The translations under genes and the position numbers were made by a program. A DNA stretch of 64,000 nt from Candidatus Accumulibacter similis (GTDB lineage: Bacteria > Pseudomonadota > Gammaproteobacteria > Burkholderiales > Rhodocyclaceae): contig CP054595.1 in the NCBI GenBank assembly GCA_013347225.1, forward strand, positions 4,584,415 to 4,648,414, in the 5' to 3' direction. The notes beneath the pieces were generated by a model that was not told the origin of the DNA, did no database searches, and saw only the letters and a list, made by a program, of their open reading frames with translations. This document shows, piece after piece, positions 54,052 through 63,141 of this stretch. The first letter of the stretch is position 1. Each line of letters opens with the position of its first letter.

Positions 54052-55266
54052 TCAGATGTAATCCAGCCCCAGCGCCTGCCGCACGTCGCGCATCGTTTCG
54101 CGGGCGAGATGACGCGCGCGGCCGTTGCCGTCGGCAATGATCTCGTTGACCAGATGCGGGTCGTCGAGATAGGGCTGCGCGCGCTCGCGCATCGGCGCCT
54201 GCTCGCGCAGGATACCCTCGATCACCGGCTGCTTGCAGTCGAGGCAGCCGATGCCAGCGCTGCGACATCCCTGCTGCACCCATGCCCGGCAGTCTTCATC
54301 CGAATATACCTGGTGCAGTTGCCAGACCGGACAGTTGTCCGGTTCGCCGGGGTCGCTGCGCCGGACGCGCGCGGGATCGGTCGGCATGCGGCGCAGCTTG
54401 TGCGTCACCGACGTCGCATCCTCGCGCAGCGTGATGGTGTTGCCGTAGGACTTGGACATCTTCTGACCGTCCAGCCCGGGCATGCGGGCCGCCGCCGTCA
54501 ACAGCGCGCCGGGCTCGACCAGGATCATCTTGCCGGTCCCCTCGAGATGGCCACACAGCCGCTCGCGATCGGCATGCGACAGGTCATGCACCTCGTCGAG
54601 CAGCCGCCGCGCGGCTTCGATCGCCGCCTGGTCGCCGCGCTCCTGATAGTGCGTGCGCAGTTCCTCATAACGCCGCGCGCGCTTCGCGCCGAGCTTCTGC
54701 AGTGCCTCGCGCACCTTCTCCGCGAAACCGGGCTCACGACCGTAGAGGTGGTTGAAGCGGCGCGCGATCTCACGCGAGAACTCGATGTGCGGCACCTGAT
54801 CCTCGCCGACCGGGACCTTGCCGGCACGGTAGATGAGAATGTCGGCCGCCTGCAGGAGCGGGTAGCCAAGGAAGCCATAGGTCGACAGATCCTTGTGCTC
54901 GAGCTTCTCCTGCTGGTCCTTGTAGGTTGGCACGCGCTCGAGCCAGCCGAGCGGCGTCATCATCGACAGCAGCAGATGCAGTTCGGCGTGCTCCGGCACC
55001 TTCGACTGAACGAAGATGATCGCCCGCCGCGGGTCGACGCCTGCAGCCAGCCAGTCGATGACCATGTCGCGGGCGGCGCCGACGATCCCGTGCGGATCAT
55101 CGTACTGGGTCGTCAGCGCGTGCCAGTCGGCAACGAAGAAGAGGCAGGGATACTCGTGCTGCAGCCTGACCCAGTTCTTCAACACGCCGTGGTAGTGACC
55201 GAGATGCAGGCTGCCCGTCGGGCGCATCCCGGAGAGGACTCTTTCTGCGTACATTCTGTCGGCCAT
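54052..55266 (-). CDS. trpS: Tryptophan-tRNA ligase
   Basis: A class I aminoacyl-tRNA synthetase, 404 residues. The HIGH-equivalent is SLHLGHYHG, and KMSKS lies in DGQKMSKSYGN. PLLQAADILIYRAGKVPVGEDQ is the conserved substrate region. It is longer than E. coli TrpS (334) because of an insertion after the KMSKS loop that contains a Cys-rich stretch (CRSAGIGCLDCKQP), as seen in betaproteobacterial forms. The alternative start at the fifth codon is equally possible. Confidence 0.94.
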   Translation of the reverse strand: MADRMYAERVLSGMRPTGSLHLGHYHGVLKNWVRLQHEYPCLFFVADWHALTTQYDDPHGIVGAARDMVIDWLAAGVDPRRAIIFVQSKVPEHAELHLLLSMMTPLGWLERVPTYKDQQEKLEHKDLSTYGFLGYPLLQAADILIYRAGKVPVGEDQVPHIEFSREIARRFNHLYGREPGFAEKVREALQKLGAKRARRYEELRTHYQERGDQAAIEAARRLLDEVHDLSHADRERLCGHLEGTGKMILVEPGALLTAAARMPGLDGQKMSKSYGNTITLREDATSVTHKLRRMPTDPARVRRSDPGEPDNCPVWQLHQVYSDEDCRAWVQQGCRSAGIGCLDCKQPVIEGILREQAPMRERAQPYLDDPHLVNEIIADGNGRARHLARETMRDVRQALGLDYI

Positions 55267-55269
55267 CGC

Positions 55270-55923
55270 TCAGGAGGGAAGTTGGAAAAGGAATCCAACG
55301 AGTCCGCCGACGAGCTGCATCACCGGCGTCAGCAACGAACTGAGGATGCCGGTGAACAGCAACAGCAGCAGGATCGGGAAACCGAAGCGCTCGATCTGCG
55401 CAAAGCGCCAGGCGGCCGCCGGCGGCAACAGGCTGACGGCGATGCGACCACCATCGAGCGGCGGCAGCGGAAACAGGTTGAGCACCATCAGCACGAGGTT
55501 GATCGTCATGCCGACCTCCGCCATGCGCGACATCGGCAGGCTGAAGAAGTTGAACGGCAACAGCCAGGCCAGCTTGAGCAGCGCCGCCCAGAAGAGCAGC
55601 ATGGCGAGGTTGGCCGCAGGCCCCGCCGCAGCCACCCACAGCATGTCGCGTTTCGGATGCCGCAGGCGGCCGAAGTTCACCGGCACCGGCTTCGCCCAGC
55701 CGAACAGGATGCCGCCGGTCGACAGCAGGAGAATGATCGCCGGCACCAGGATCGTCCCCACCGGGTCGATGTGCTTCAGCGGGTTGGCGGTGATGCGGCC
55801 CTCCTGCCACGCCGTCGGATCGCCGAAATGCAGGGCGGCATAACCGTGCGCCGCCTCGTGCAGCGTGATCGCCAGGATCACCGGCAAGGCGGCAATGGCG
55901 ATCGTCTGGATCAGGGAATCCAT
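55270..55923 (-). CDS. Site-2 protease family (M50) membrane metalloprotease
   Basis: A 217-residue integral membrane protein. The zinc motif is HEAAH in ITLHEAAHGYAA, and the second motif is NLFPLPPLDGG with its metal-binding Asp. Five to six hydrophobic helices are present. This compact subgroup, without a PDZ domain, is conserved next to trpS-scpAB in betaproteobacteria. The substrate is unknown. The gene is 3 bp upstream of trpS. Confidence 0.9.
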   Translation of the reverse strand: MDSLIQTIAIAALPVILAITLHEAAHGYAALHFGDPTAWQEGRITANPLKHIDPVGTILVPAIILLLSTGGILFGWAKPVPVNFGRLRHPKRDMLWVAAAGPAANLAMLLFWAALLKLAWLLPFNFFSLPMSRMAEVGMTINLVLMVLNLFPLPPLDGGRIAVSLLPPAAAWRFAQIERFGFPILLLLLFTGILSSLLTPVMQLVGGLVGFLFQLPS

Positions 55924-55932
55924 GGTCTCCTC

Positions 55933-56559
55933 TCAGTCGAGGCCGAACGGCGCCAGCGCGCCGCGGCCTGCACGAATCAGCAGCGGCATCGCCGCGGTCA
56001 GATCGACGACGGTCGTCGGCTCGACGCCGCAACGACCGGCATCGAGAATCAGGTCGATCTGCGTCTCGAGCCGGTCCTGGATCTCCCAGCCCTCGGTCAG
56101 CGGCCCGTCGTCGCCGGCAATGATCAGGGTCGAGGTGAGCAGCGGCTCGCCGAGTTCCTCGAGCAGTGCCAGGGTGACCGTGTGCGCCGGCACGCGCAGG
56201 CCGATCGTCTTGCGCTTCGGGTGCAGCACGCGCCGCGGCAACTCGCGCGTTCCTTCGAGAATGAAGGTGTAGCTGCCCGGAGTCGTCGCCTTGAGCAGAC
56301 GGTAGCGGGCGTTGTCGACGCGCGCGAACTGGCCGATCTGTGACAGGTCACGGCACATCAGCGTCAGGTGGTGGCGCTCGTCGACGCCGCGCAGGCTGCG
56401 GATGCGCTCGACGGCCGCCTTGTCGCCGAGATGACAGCCGAGCGCATAGCTCGAATCGGTCGGCAGCGCGATCACGCCGCCGCGACGGACGACCTCGGCC
56501 GCCATGTGCAGCAGCCGCTGCTGCGGGTTGTCGGGATGAATCCTGACGTACTGCGCCAT
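55933..56559 (-). CDS. Sua5/YciO/YrdC family protein (YciO-like)
   Basis: A 208-residue protein of the threonylcarbamoyl-AMP synthase fold. It begins MAQYVRIHPDNPQ and contains VIALPTDSSYALGCHLGDK and the nucleotide-binding region TSTLIIAGDDGPL. The text is closer to YciO than to the tRNA-modifying TsaC/YrdC, so catalytic activity in t6A synthesis is not certain. It sits between a PHP phosphatase gene and the M50 protease gene. Confidence 0.88.
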   Translation of the reverse strand: MAQYVRIHPDNPQQRLLHMAAEVVRRGGVIALPTDSSYALGCHLGDKAAVERIRSLRGVDERHHLTLMCRDLSQIGQFARVDNARYRLLKATTPGSYTFILEGTRELPRRVLHPKRKTIGLRVPAHTVTLALLEELGEPLLTSTLIIAGDDGPLTEGWEIQDRLETQIDLILDAGRCGVEPTTVVDLTAAMPLLIRAGRGALAPFGLD

Positions 56560-56576
56560 CGTCGGATGTGGCCCGC

Positions 56577-57407
56577 TCAGAACAGTTGCCAGACGGGCCG
56601 CAGCCCCTCGGGCAGCGGCGGCAGCCGGCCGAGGTCGACGTAGCTCTCGCCCGGGCCATGAAAATCGGAACCGCGCGAGGCGGCGAAGCCGTATTCCCGC
56701 GCCAGTCGCGAATAGAGATCGACGTGCTCCGGCGTGTGACTGCCCGACATGACCTCGATCGCCTGTCCGCCGAGGTCGCGGAACTCGCCCAGGAAGCGCC
56801 GCATGTCGCTGCGTGACAGCTTGTAGCGCCCCGGATGCGCCACCGTCGCGACCCCGGCGGCGCCATGAATCCACTTCAGCGAGTCGGCCAGGGTGGCCCA
56901 GCGATGATCGACATAGCCCGGCCGCCCGGGAACCAGGTACGACTCGAAGACGCTGCGCAGATCCTTGCACACCCCGCGCTCGACCAGGTAGCGGCCGAAA
57001 TGCGCCCGACTGACGAGGTTCGGATTGGCGGCCAAGCGCATCGCGCCGTCGAAAGAGCCGTCGATACCGACCTTCCCGAGCTCGGCCGCCATCCGCCGGG
57101 CGCGCTCGATGCGGCCGCAGCGAACCGTCTGCAGCCCGGCGTTGAGCGCGGCATCTGCGGCGTCGAAGGCGAAGCCGAGGACGTGGATCTGCAAACCCTC
57201 CCACTCGATCGAGATCTCGACCCCGTTGACCAGGCTCAGGCCGACCTCGACCGCCGCCGCGCGGGCCCGCGGCAACCCGGCGATGTCATCGTGATCGGTC
57301 AGGGCCAGCATGTCGACGCCATTCTCCGCTGCCCGACGCACCACTTCCGCCGGCGCCAGAAGGCCGTCCGAACAGGTGGAATGGCAGTGCAGGTCGCAGT
57401 TGGGCAC
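56577..57407 (-). CDS. PHP-domain phosphoesterase, 3',5'-nucleoside bisphosphate phosphatase-like
   Basis: A 276-residue metal-dependent phosphatase. The PHP motifs appear in order: DLHCHSTCSDG, LTDHDDIAG, NGVEISIEW, VAHPGRY, and SRGSDFHGPG near the end. This set matches the RNase AM/YciV (TrpH) family. The start is GTG 57407 (MPNCDLHCHS) because the frame upstream is not conserved-looking. It leads the operon that runs through Sua5-like, M50, trpS, scpA, scpB and rluB. Confidence 0.9.
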   Translation of the reverse strand: MPNCDLHCHSTCSDGLLAPAEVVRRAAENGVDMLALTDHDDIAGLPRARAAAVEVGLSLVNGVEISIEWEGLQIHVLGFAFDAADAALNAGLQTVRCGRIERARRMAAELGKVGIDGSFDGAMRLAANPNLVSRAHFGRYLVERGVCKDLRSVFESYLVPGRPGYVDHRWATLADSLKWIHGAAGVATVAHPGRYKLSRSDMRRFLGEFRDLGGQAIEVMSGSHTPEHVDLYSRLAREYGFAASRGSDFHGPGESYVDLGRLPPLPEGLRPVWQLF

Positions 57408-57543
57408 GGCGGGAAAGGTCCTCGGGGCGCGAAAGAACTGCGCATGATAGCACAGCCGCCGCCCCGCCCCGCCGGCAGGCGCGCCCGGTCGGCGACCGGC
57501 CTCGTCCGCGCCACGGTGAAAGCCGTAGCAGCAGCTTTCCACC

Positions 57544-57549
57544 TATAAT
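57544..57549 (+). promoter_or_regulatory. TATAAT -10 element upstream of rdgC
   Basis: A consensus -10 hexamer lies 26 nt before the rdgC ATG. The matching -35 position is poor, so the promoter strength is uncertain. Confidence 0.4.
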
Positions 57550-57575
57550 GCCGGGCTTTTTGCAGGCCCAAGCCG

Positions 57576-58472
57576 ATGTGGTTCAAGAACCTTCAACTCT
57601 ACCGCCTGCCGCAGGGCTGGGCGGTCGAAGCCGAGAGCTTCGAGCAACAGCTTGCCCGGCTGCCGCTGCAGGGCTGCGGCACCACCGATCCGCGCAGCCT
57701 GGGCTGGGTGGCGCCACGCGACGGCGGGTCGCTGGTGCATGCGGTCAACCAACAGTGGCTGATCGCTCTCGGGGTCGAGGAGAAGCTGCTGCCGGCATCG
57801 ATCGTCAAGCGGCTGGCGGGCGAGCGCGCCAAGGAGATCGAGGAAGTCGATGGGCGTCGCATCGGCCGCCGCGAGCTGCGCGAACTGCAGGAACAGATGA
57901 CCCTCGAACTGCTGCCGCGCGCCTTCGTCCGCCGCCGCACGACCTTCGGCTGGATCGACCGGGGCAACGGCTGGCTGGTCATAGATGCCGCTTCGCCGGC
58001 CAGGGCCGAGGAAGTCCTCGAGCACCTGCGGCGCTCGCTCGACAGCCTGCCGGCGAAGGTGGTGAAGCCGCTGCAGTCGCCTTCGGCGGCGATGACCGGC
58101 TGGGTCGCTGCAGGCGAAGCGCCGGCGGGTTTCACCCTCGACCAGGACCTCGAGCTGCGCTCGGCGGAGAAGGCGAGCGTTCGCTACGCCAACCACTCGC
58201 TCGAGGGCGAAGAGATCCGGCAGCACATCGCCGACGGCAAGGTCGTCACCCGCCTGGCGATGACCTGGAACGACCGCATCTCCTTCGTTCTCAACGACCT
58301 GCTGCAGATCAAGCGGCTGGCCTTCCTCGACATCCTCAAGGAGCAGTCGGAGAGCCAGGCAGACGACGCCGACGAACGGTTCGACATCGACTTCACACTG
58401 ATGACCGGCGAAGCTGCGCAACTGCTCGCCGACCTGCTGACCGCCCTCGGCGGCGAGGTGCCAGCCGCCTGA
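57576..58472 (+). CDS. rdgC: Recombination-associated protein RdgC
   Basis: A 298-residue ring-shaped DNA-binding protein that modulates RecA. It starts MWFKNLQLYRL and contains LGWVAPRD, PASIVKRLAGERAKEIEE and FTLDQDLELRS, all family hallmarks. It is monocistronic between the divergent PHP operon and convergent acnB. Confidence 0.95.
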   Translation: MWFKNLQLYRLPQGWAVEAESFEQQLARLPLQGCGTTDPRSLGWVAPRDGGSLVHAVNQQWLIALGVEEKLLPASIVKRLAGERAKEIEEVDGRRIGRRELRELQEQMTLELLPRAFVRRRTTFGWIDRGNGWLVIDAASPARAEEVLEHLRRSLDSLPAKVVKPLQSPSAAMTGWVAAGEAPAGFTLDQDLELRSAEKASVRYANHSLEGEEIRQHIADGKVVTRLAMTWNDRISFVLNDLLQIKRLAFLDILKEQSESQADDADERFDIDFTLMTGEAAQLLADLLTALGGEVPAA

Positions 58473-58592
58473 TTCGCCTTCAGCGGCCCCCTGCAGCGGC
58501 CCCTCGGCCAGCCCGCAGGGTCTGCCGACGCACCCCGCAAGCACCGACGGGGTACGCCGCAACCGGCTGCTGCACCGCCGCAGGAAAGAAGA

Positions 58593-58619
58593 CGCCCCGC
58601 CGGTCTTCCCGGCGGGGCG
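58593..58619. terminator. Strong hairpin between rdgC and acnB
   Basis: An 11-bp perfect GC stem (58593-58603 and 58609-58619) with a TCTTC loop. On the minus strand it is followed by UCUUCUUUCC, so it should terminate acnB; it may also serve rdgC. Confidence 0.7.
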
Positions 58620-58644
58620 CTTCGATCGGCCGCTGCGTTGACGC

Positions 58645-61251
58645 CTACACCGTCACCGTGTCCGCCACCTCGCTGAACTCCCTGATCTGGTCGAAGTTCA
58701 TGTAGCGATAGACGTCGGCCGCCTTGGCATTGACCGCCTGCACCTGCTCGAGGTACTCGCCTGGGGTCGGGATGCGGCCCATCAGCGCGCAGACGGCGGC
58801 GAGCTCGGCCGAACCGAGGTAGACGTTGGTGTCGATGCCGAGCCGGTTCGGGAAGTTGCGCGTCGAGGTCGACATCGCCGTGCTGCCCTTGCGGATCTGT
58901 GCCTGGTTGCCCATGCACAGCGAACAGCCAGGCATTTCCATGCGCGCGCCGGACTTGCCGAGGATCGCGTAATAGCCTTCCTCGTTGAGGATCATCGCGT
59001 CCATCTTCGTCGGCGGCGCGATCCACAGGCGGGTCGGGATGTCGGTCTTGCCTTCGAGGACCTTGCCGGCGGCACGGAAGTGGCCGATGTTGGTCATGCA
59101 CGAACCGATGAAGACCTCGTCGATCTTCTCGCCGGCGACCGCGGAGAGCAGCTTGACGTCGTCCGGATCGTTCGGGCAGGCAACCAGCGGTTCGAGCACG
59201 TCGGCGAGGTCGATCTCGATCACCGCCGCGTACTGCGCGTCGGCGTCGGCGCGCAGCAACTCGGGGCTGGCGATCCAGGCTTCCATCGCCTTGATGCGGC
59301 GGCCGAGCGTGCGCGCATCCTGGTAGCCATTGGCGATCATCCATTTCATGAGCGTGATGTTCGAGCGCATGTACTCGATGATCGGTTCCTTGTTCAGCGC
59401 CACCGTGCAGGCAGCGGCGGAACGCTCGGCGGCGGCATCCGAGAGCTCGAAGGCCTGCTCGACCTTGAGATCCGGCAGCCCTTCGATCTCCAGGATGCGG
59501 CCCGAGAAGACGTTCTTCTTGCCCTTCTTCTCGACCGTCAGCAGGCCGGCCTGGATGGCGTAGTAAGGAATCGCGTTGACCAGGTCGCGCAGCGTGACGC
59601 CGCGCTTGCCGGCTTCGGCGAGCGATCCCTTGAAGCGGACCAGCACCGACTCCGGCATGTCGAGCGGCATGACGCCGGTGGCGGCAGCGAAGGCGACGAG
59701 ACCGGAACCGGCGGGGAACGAGATGCCGATCGGGAAGCGGGTATGCGAGTCGCCGCCGGTGCCGACGGTGTCGGGCAGCAGCAGGCGGTTGAGCCAGGAG
59801 TGGATGACGCCGTCGCCGGGACGCAGCGCGACGCCGCCGCGGGTGCTGATGAAGCCGGGAAGCTCGCGGTGCATGCGCACGTCGACCAGCTTCGGATAGG
59901 CGGCGGTGTGGCAGAAGGACTGCATCACCATGTCGGCCGAGAAGCCGAGGCAGGCCAGGTCCTTCAGTTCGTCACGCGTCATCGGGCCGGTGGTGTCCTG
60001 CGAGCCGACGGTGGTCATCCGCGGTTCGCAGTAGGTTCCGGGCAGGACGCCCTTGCCTTCCGGCAGACCGCAGGCGCGACCGACCATCTTCTGCGCCAGC
60101 GAGTAGCCCCTGCCCGGGTCGGCCGGATTCTGCGGCAGGGTGAACAACGTGGACGGCGGCAGGCCGAGCGCCTCGCGCGCCCGAGTCGTGAGGCCGCGGC
60201 CGACGATCAGCGGAATGCGGCCACCGGCGCGCACTTCGTCGAGAATCACCGGCGTCTTCAGTTGCGACTCGGCGATCACGGTGCCGTTCTTCAATGCGCT
60301 GACCTTCGAGGTGGCGGCGTCGATCCGCAATTCGATCTCGTCGCCCATGTCCATCTGGCCGCAATCGATCTCCACCGGCAGCGCACCGGCGTCTTCCATC
60401 GTGTTGAAGAAGATCGGCGCGATCTTCGAACCGAGGCAGACACCGCCGAAACGCTTGTTCGGGACAAAGGGGATGTCCTCGCCGGTGAACCAGAGGACCG
60501 AGTTGGTCGCCGACTTGCGCGACGAACCCGTGCCGACGACGTCACCGACGTAGGCGATCAGGTTGCCCTTGCTGGCGAGCGCTTCGAGCTGCTTGATCGG
60601 GCCGCGCTCACCCGGCTTGTCGGGGTCGATCCCGGGGCGCGGATTCTTGAGCATCGCCAGCGCATGCAGCGGGATGTCCGGACGCGACCAGGCGTCGGGG
60701 GCCGGCGACAGGTCGTCGGTGTTGGTTTCGCCGGTGACCTTGAACACCGTCAGCTTCTGCGACGCCGGCACCGGCGGCCGCGAGGTGAACCACTCGCCGT
60801 CGGCCCAGCTCTGCAGCACGGCCCTGGCGTTGGCGTTGCCCTGGTCGGCGAGTTCCTTGACATCGTGGAAATAGTCGAAGACGAGCAGGGTCTTCTTCAG
60901 TCCGGCGGCGGCCGCTTCACCGGTCGGGCCGGCGAGGAGATCGATCAGCGGCTTGACGTTGTAGCCACCGAGCATCGTGCCGAGCAGTTCGGTCGCCTTG
61001 AGCGGCGAGATCAGCGCACACGCCGCGTCGCCCTGGGCGACGCGGGCGAGGAATTCGGCCTTGACCTTGGCGGCATCGTCGACACCGGCCGGGACGCGGT
61101 AGGTGATCAGCTCGAGCAAGGTCTCCTCTTCACCCGGCGGCGGATTCTGCAGCAGGCCGACGAGTTCCTCGGTCTGTTTCGCAGTCAGCGGCAGAGGCGG
61201 AATACCAAGCAAAGCGCGCTCGGCAACATGGGCACGGTAGGCTTCCAGCAC
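58645..61251 (-). CDS. acnB: Aconitate hydratase B
   Basis: A TCA-cycle [4Fe-4S] enzyme that interconverts citrate and isocitrate, 868 residues (E. coli AcnB 865). The N-terminal HEAT-like domain starts LEAYRAHVAERALLGIPPLPL. Cluster cysteines are in GSCMTNIGHFRAAGK and GCSLCMGNQA. The GTG at 61251 is chosen because it aligns with the E. coli start and has AAAGGA about seven bases upstream; an upstream ATG at 61305 would add 18 unconserved residues. A strong hairpin follows the stop. Confidence 0.95.
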   Translation of the reverse strand: MLEAYRAHVAERALLGIPPLPLTAKQTEELVGLLQNPPPGEEETLLELITYRVPAGVDDAAKVKAEFLARVAQGDAACALISPLKATELLGTMLGGYNVKPLIDLLAGPTGEAAAAGLKKTLLVFDYFHDVKELADQGNANARAVLQSWADGEWFTSRPPVPASQKLTVFKVTGETNTDDLSPAPDAWSRPDIPLHALAMLKNPRPGIDPDKPGERGPIKQLEALASKGNLIAYVGDVVGTGSSRKSATNSVLWFTGEDIPFVPNKRFGGVCLGSKIAPIFFNTMEDAGALPVEIDCGQMDMGDEIELRIDAATSKVSALKNGTVIAESQLKTPVILDEVRAGGRIPLIVGRGLTTRAREALGLPPSTLFTLPQNPADPGRGYSLAQKMVGRACGLPEGKGVLPGTYCEPRMTTVGSQDTTGPMTRDELKDLACLGFSADMVMQSFCHTAAYPKLVDVRMHRELPGFISTRGGVALRPGDGVIHSWLNRLLLPDTVGTGGDSHTRFPIGISFPAGSGLVAFAAATGVMPLDMPESVLVRFKGSLAEAGKRGVTLRDLVNAIPYYAIQAGLLTVEKKGKKNVFSGRILEIEGLPDLKVEQAFELSDAAAERSAAACTVALNKEPIIEYMRSNITLMKWMIANGYQDARTLGRRIKAMEAWIASPELLRADADAQYAAVIEIDLADVLEPLVACPNDPDDVKLLSAVAGEKIDEVFIGSCMTNIGHFRAAGKVLEGKTDIPTRLWIAPPTKMDAMILNEEGYYAILGKSGARMEMPGCSLCMGNQAQIRKGSTAMSTSTRNFPNRLGIDTNVYLGSAELAAVCALMGRIPTPGEYLEQVQAVNAKAADVYRYMNFDQIREFSEVADTVTV

Positions 61252-61365
61252 GGCGACGTCCTTTCTCAAAGGTGGTACGGCAACGAAAGCGCCATTGTAC
61301 TGCATGGGTGCCCGGGCGACCGCGGCAACGGCCGCCGGCAGCCGGGCGACTGGCGCAACAAAGAG

Positions 61366-61395
61366 CTGACACCTGTGCGCCGCCTTGTCTATAAT
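61366..61395 (+). promoter_or_regulatory. Near-consensus sigma70 promoter with start at the ATG
   Basis: CTGACA (61366-61371, 5/6) and TATAAT (61390-61395, 6/6) are separated by 18 bp. The next ATG begins only 6 nt after the -10, so the predicted +1 is the A of that codon: a leaderless transcript. Confidence 0.6.
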
Positions 61396-61401
61396 GCCCC
61401 G

Positions 61402-61758
61402 ATGGACCTCCCGACCAGCCTTCTGTTGTCAATCCTCAGCGCCGTTGCCGAAGCGGCGCTGGAACCGGCTGCCGAGCAGCCGGCCGCGCAGGAGGCGTAC
61501 GGCTTGCCGCGCGCGCTGCCGGACGAAGCGCGAAAGGGAGTCATGCAGCCACCCGCAGGTGACGGCTACCTGACCATCAACGGGCAGCAGTGGCCGCTCG
61601 CGCCGACGGCCCAGATCCGCAACCGGCAGAACCTGATCGTCCTGCCGATGCAGATCGAGACGGCGACCGAAGTCGTCTATGTCACCAACGCCGACGGCGC
61701 GATCCACCGCGTCTGGATGCTGACGCCGACCGAATCGGCGGTGGCGCGCCAGCGCTAG
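61402..61758 (+). CDS. Small protein of unknown function upstream of miaB
   Basis: A 118-residue protein. Residues 1-19 are mildly hydrophobic (LPTSLLLSILSAVAEAAL) but not a clear signal peptide. An Ala/Glu/Pro-rich stretch follows, and then a compact C-terminal part (GDGYLTINGQQWPLAPTAQIRNR, ETATEVVYVTNADGAIHRVWML, each as separate stretches) that reads like a small beta-barrel. I recognise no family. The first ATG lies at the predicted transcription start of a strong promoter and has no room for a Shine-Dalgarno. It precedes miaB by 15 bp and is probably co-transcribed. Confidence 0.7.
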   Translation: MDLPTSLLLSILSAVAEAALEPAAEQPAAQEAYGLPRALPDEARKGVMQPPAGDGYLTINGQQWPLAPTAQIRNRQNLIVLPMQIETATEVVYVTNADGAIHRVWMLTPTESAVARQR

Positions 61759-61773
61759 AACAAGCGGGGAACA

Positions 61774-63141
61774 ATGGCAAGAAAGCTGTTCATCCGCACC
61801 TTCGGGTGCCAGATGAACGAGTACGACTCGGACAAGATGGCCGACGTGCTCGGCGCGTCCGAGGACATCGTCAGGACCGATACCGCCGAGGACGCCGACA
61901 TCATCCTCTTCAATACCTGCTCGGTACGCGAAAAGGCGCAGGAGCGCGTCTTCCACGACCTCGGCCGGGTGCGGCAGTTGAAGCTGGCCCGACCCGATCT
62001 GGTGATCGGCGTCGGCGGCTGCGTCGCCAGCCAGGAGGGCGCGGCGATCGTCGCCCGCGCCCCCTACGTCGACGTCGTCTTCGGACCACAGACCCTGCAT
62101 CGGCTGCCGCAACTGATCGCCGAGCGCCGCCGCCGGGGGCGCTCGCAGGTCGACATCTCGTTCCCGGAAATCGAGAAGTTCGACCATCTGCCGCCGCCTC
62201 GCGTCGACGGCGCCTCGGCCTTCGTCTCGATCATGGAGGGCTGCAGCAAGTTCTGCTCGTTCTGCATCGTTCCCTACACGCGCGGCGAGGAGGTCTCGCG
62301 GCCCTTCGACGACGTCCTCACCGAAGTCGCCGATCTGGCGGCGCAGGGGGTCAGGGAGGTCACCCTCCTTGGGCAGAACGTCAACGCCTACCGCGGTGCC
62401 CTCGCGGGCGGCGGACAGGCACTGACGGGCGAGGACGCGGCCGACCTGGCATTGCTCATCGAGTACATCGCCGAGATGCCCGGAATCGAACGCATCCGTT
62501 ACACGACCTCACATCCGCGCGAGATGTCGCCGCGGCTGATCGAGGTCTATGCACGCGTGCCGAAGCTGGTCTCGCATCTGCACCTGCCGGTGCAATCGGG
62601 CTCCGACCGCGTCCTCGCGGCGATGAAGCGGGGCTACACCGCTCTCGAGTACAAAAGCCTGGTGCGGCGGCTGCGCGCCGCACGCCCCGACCTCGCGCTG
62701 TCCTCCGACTTCATCGTCGGCTTCCCGGGTGAAACCGATGCCGACTTCGAGAAAACGATGAAGCTGATCGACGATGTCGGCTTCGACGCATCGTTCTCGT
62801 TCATCTACAGCGCGCGGCCCGGTACGCCGGCCGCCGACCTGGGCGACGACACGCCGCAGGAACGCAAGCTGGAACGGCTGTTGCGCCTGCAGAAGCGAAT
62901 CGACGAACTGGCGCAGGCAGTCTCGCGGGCGATGGTCGGCAGCGTGCAGCGCGTTCTCGTCGAGGGGTTGGCGAAGAAGGACAGCAGCGAACTGGCCGGG
63001 CGCACCGACAACAACCGTGTCGTCAACTTCGCCGGCAGCGCCGACAGACTCCTCGATCGCTTCATCGACGTGCGCATCACGGCCGCGATGCCGCACTCGC
63101 TGCGCGGCGAGATCATCACCAACCGAGCCGAATGCCTGTGA
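61774..63141 (+). CDS. miaB: tRNA-2-methylthio-N6-dimethylallyladenosine synthase
   Basis: A radical-SAM methylthiotransferase for A37 of tRNA, 455 residues. The N-terminal UPF0004 domain has RTFGCQMN, NTCSVREKA and VGGCVASQEG, which supply the auxiliary-cluster cysteines. The radical-SAM motif is CSKFCSFCIVPYTRGEE, and a TRAM domain forms the C-terminus. GGGGA lies just before the ATG. It overlaps phoH by 10 bp, as in the conserved miaB-phoH-ybeY order. Confidence 0.95.
   Translation: MARKLFIRTFGCQMNEYDSDKMADVLGASEDIVRTDTAEDADIILFNTCSVREKAQERVFHDLGRVRQLKLARPDLVIGVGGCVASQEGAAIVARAPYVDVVFGPQTLHRLPQLIAERRRRGRSQVDISFPEIEKFDHLPPPRVDGASAFVSIMEGCSKFCSFCIVPYTRGEEVSRPFDDVLTEVADLAAQGVREVTLLGQNVNAYRGALAGGGQALTGEDAADLALLIEYIAEMPGIERIRYTTSHPREMSPRLIEVYARVPKLVSHLHLPVQSGSDRVLAAMKRGYTALEYKSLVRRLRAARPDLALSSDFIVGFPGETDADFEKTMKLIDDVGFDASFSFIYSARPGTPAADLGDDTPQERKLERLLRLQKRIDELAQAVSRAMVGSVQRVLVEGLAKKDSSELAGRTDNNRVVNFAGSADRLLDRFIDVRITAAMPHSLRGEIITNRAECL

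Noticed and set aside
61252..61305. Upstream ATG (61305) as the acnB start
   Set aside because: It would add 18 residues with no counterpart in AcnB; GTG 61251 has an AAAGGA site and aligns with the known N-terminus.
59080..61401. Long plus-strand frame antisense to acnB
   Set aside because: Only its last 119 codons (from 61402) look like a gene, supported by their own promoter. The rest mirrors acnB.
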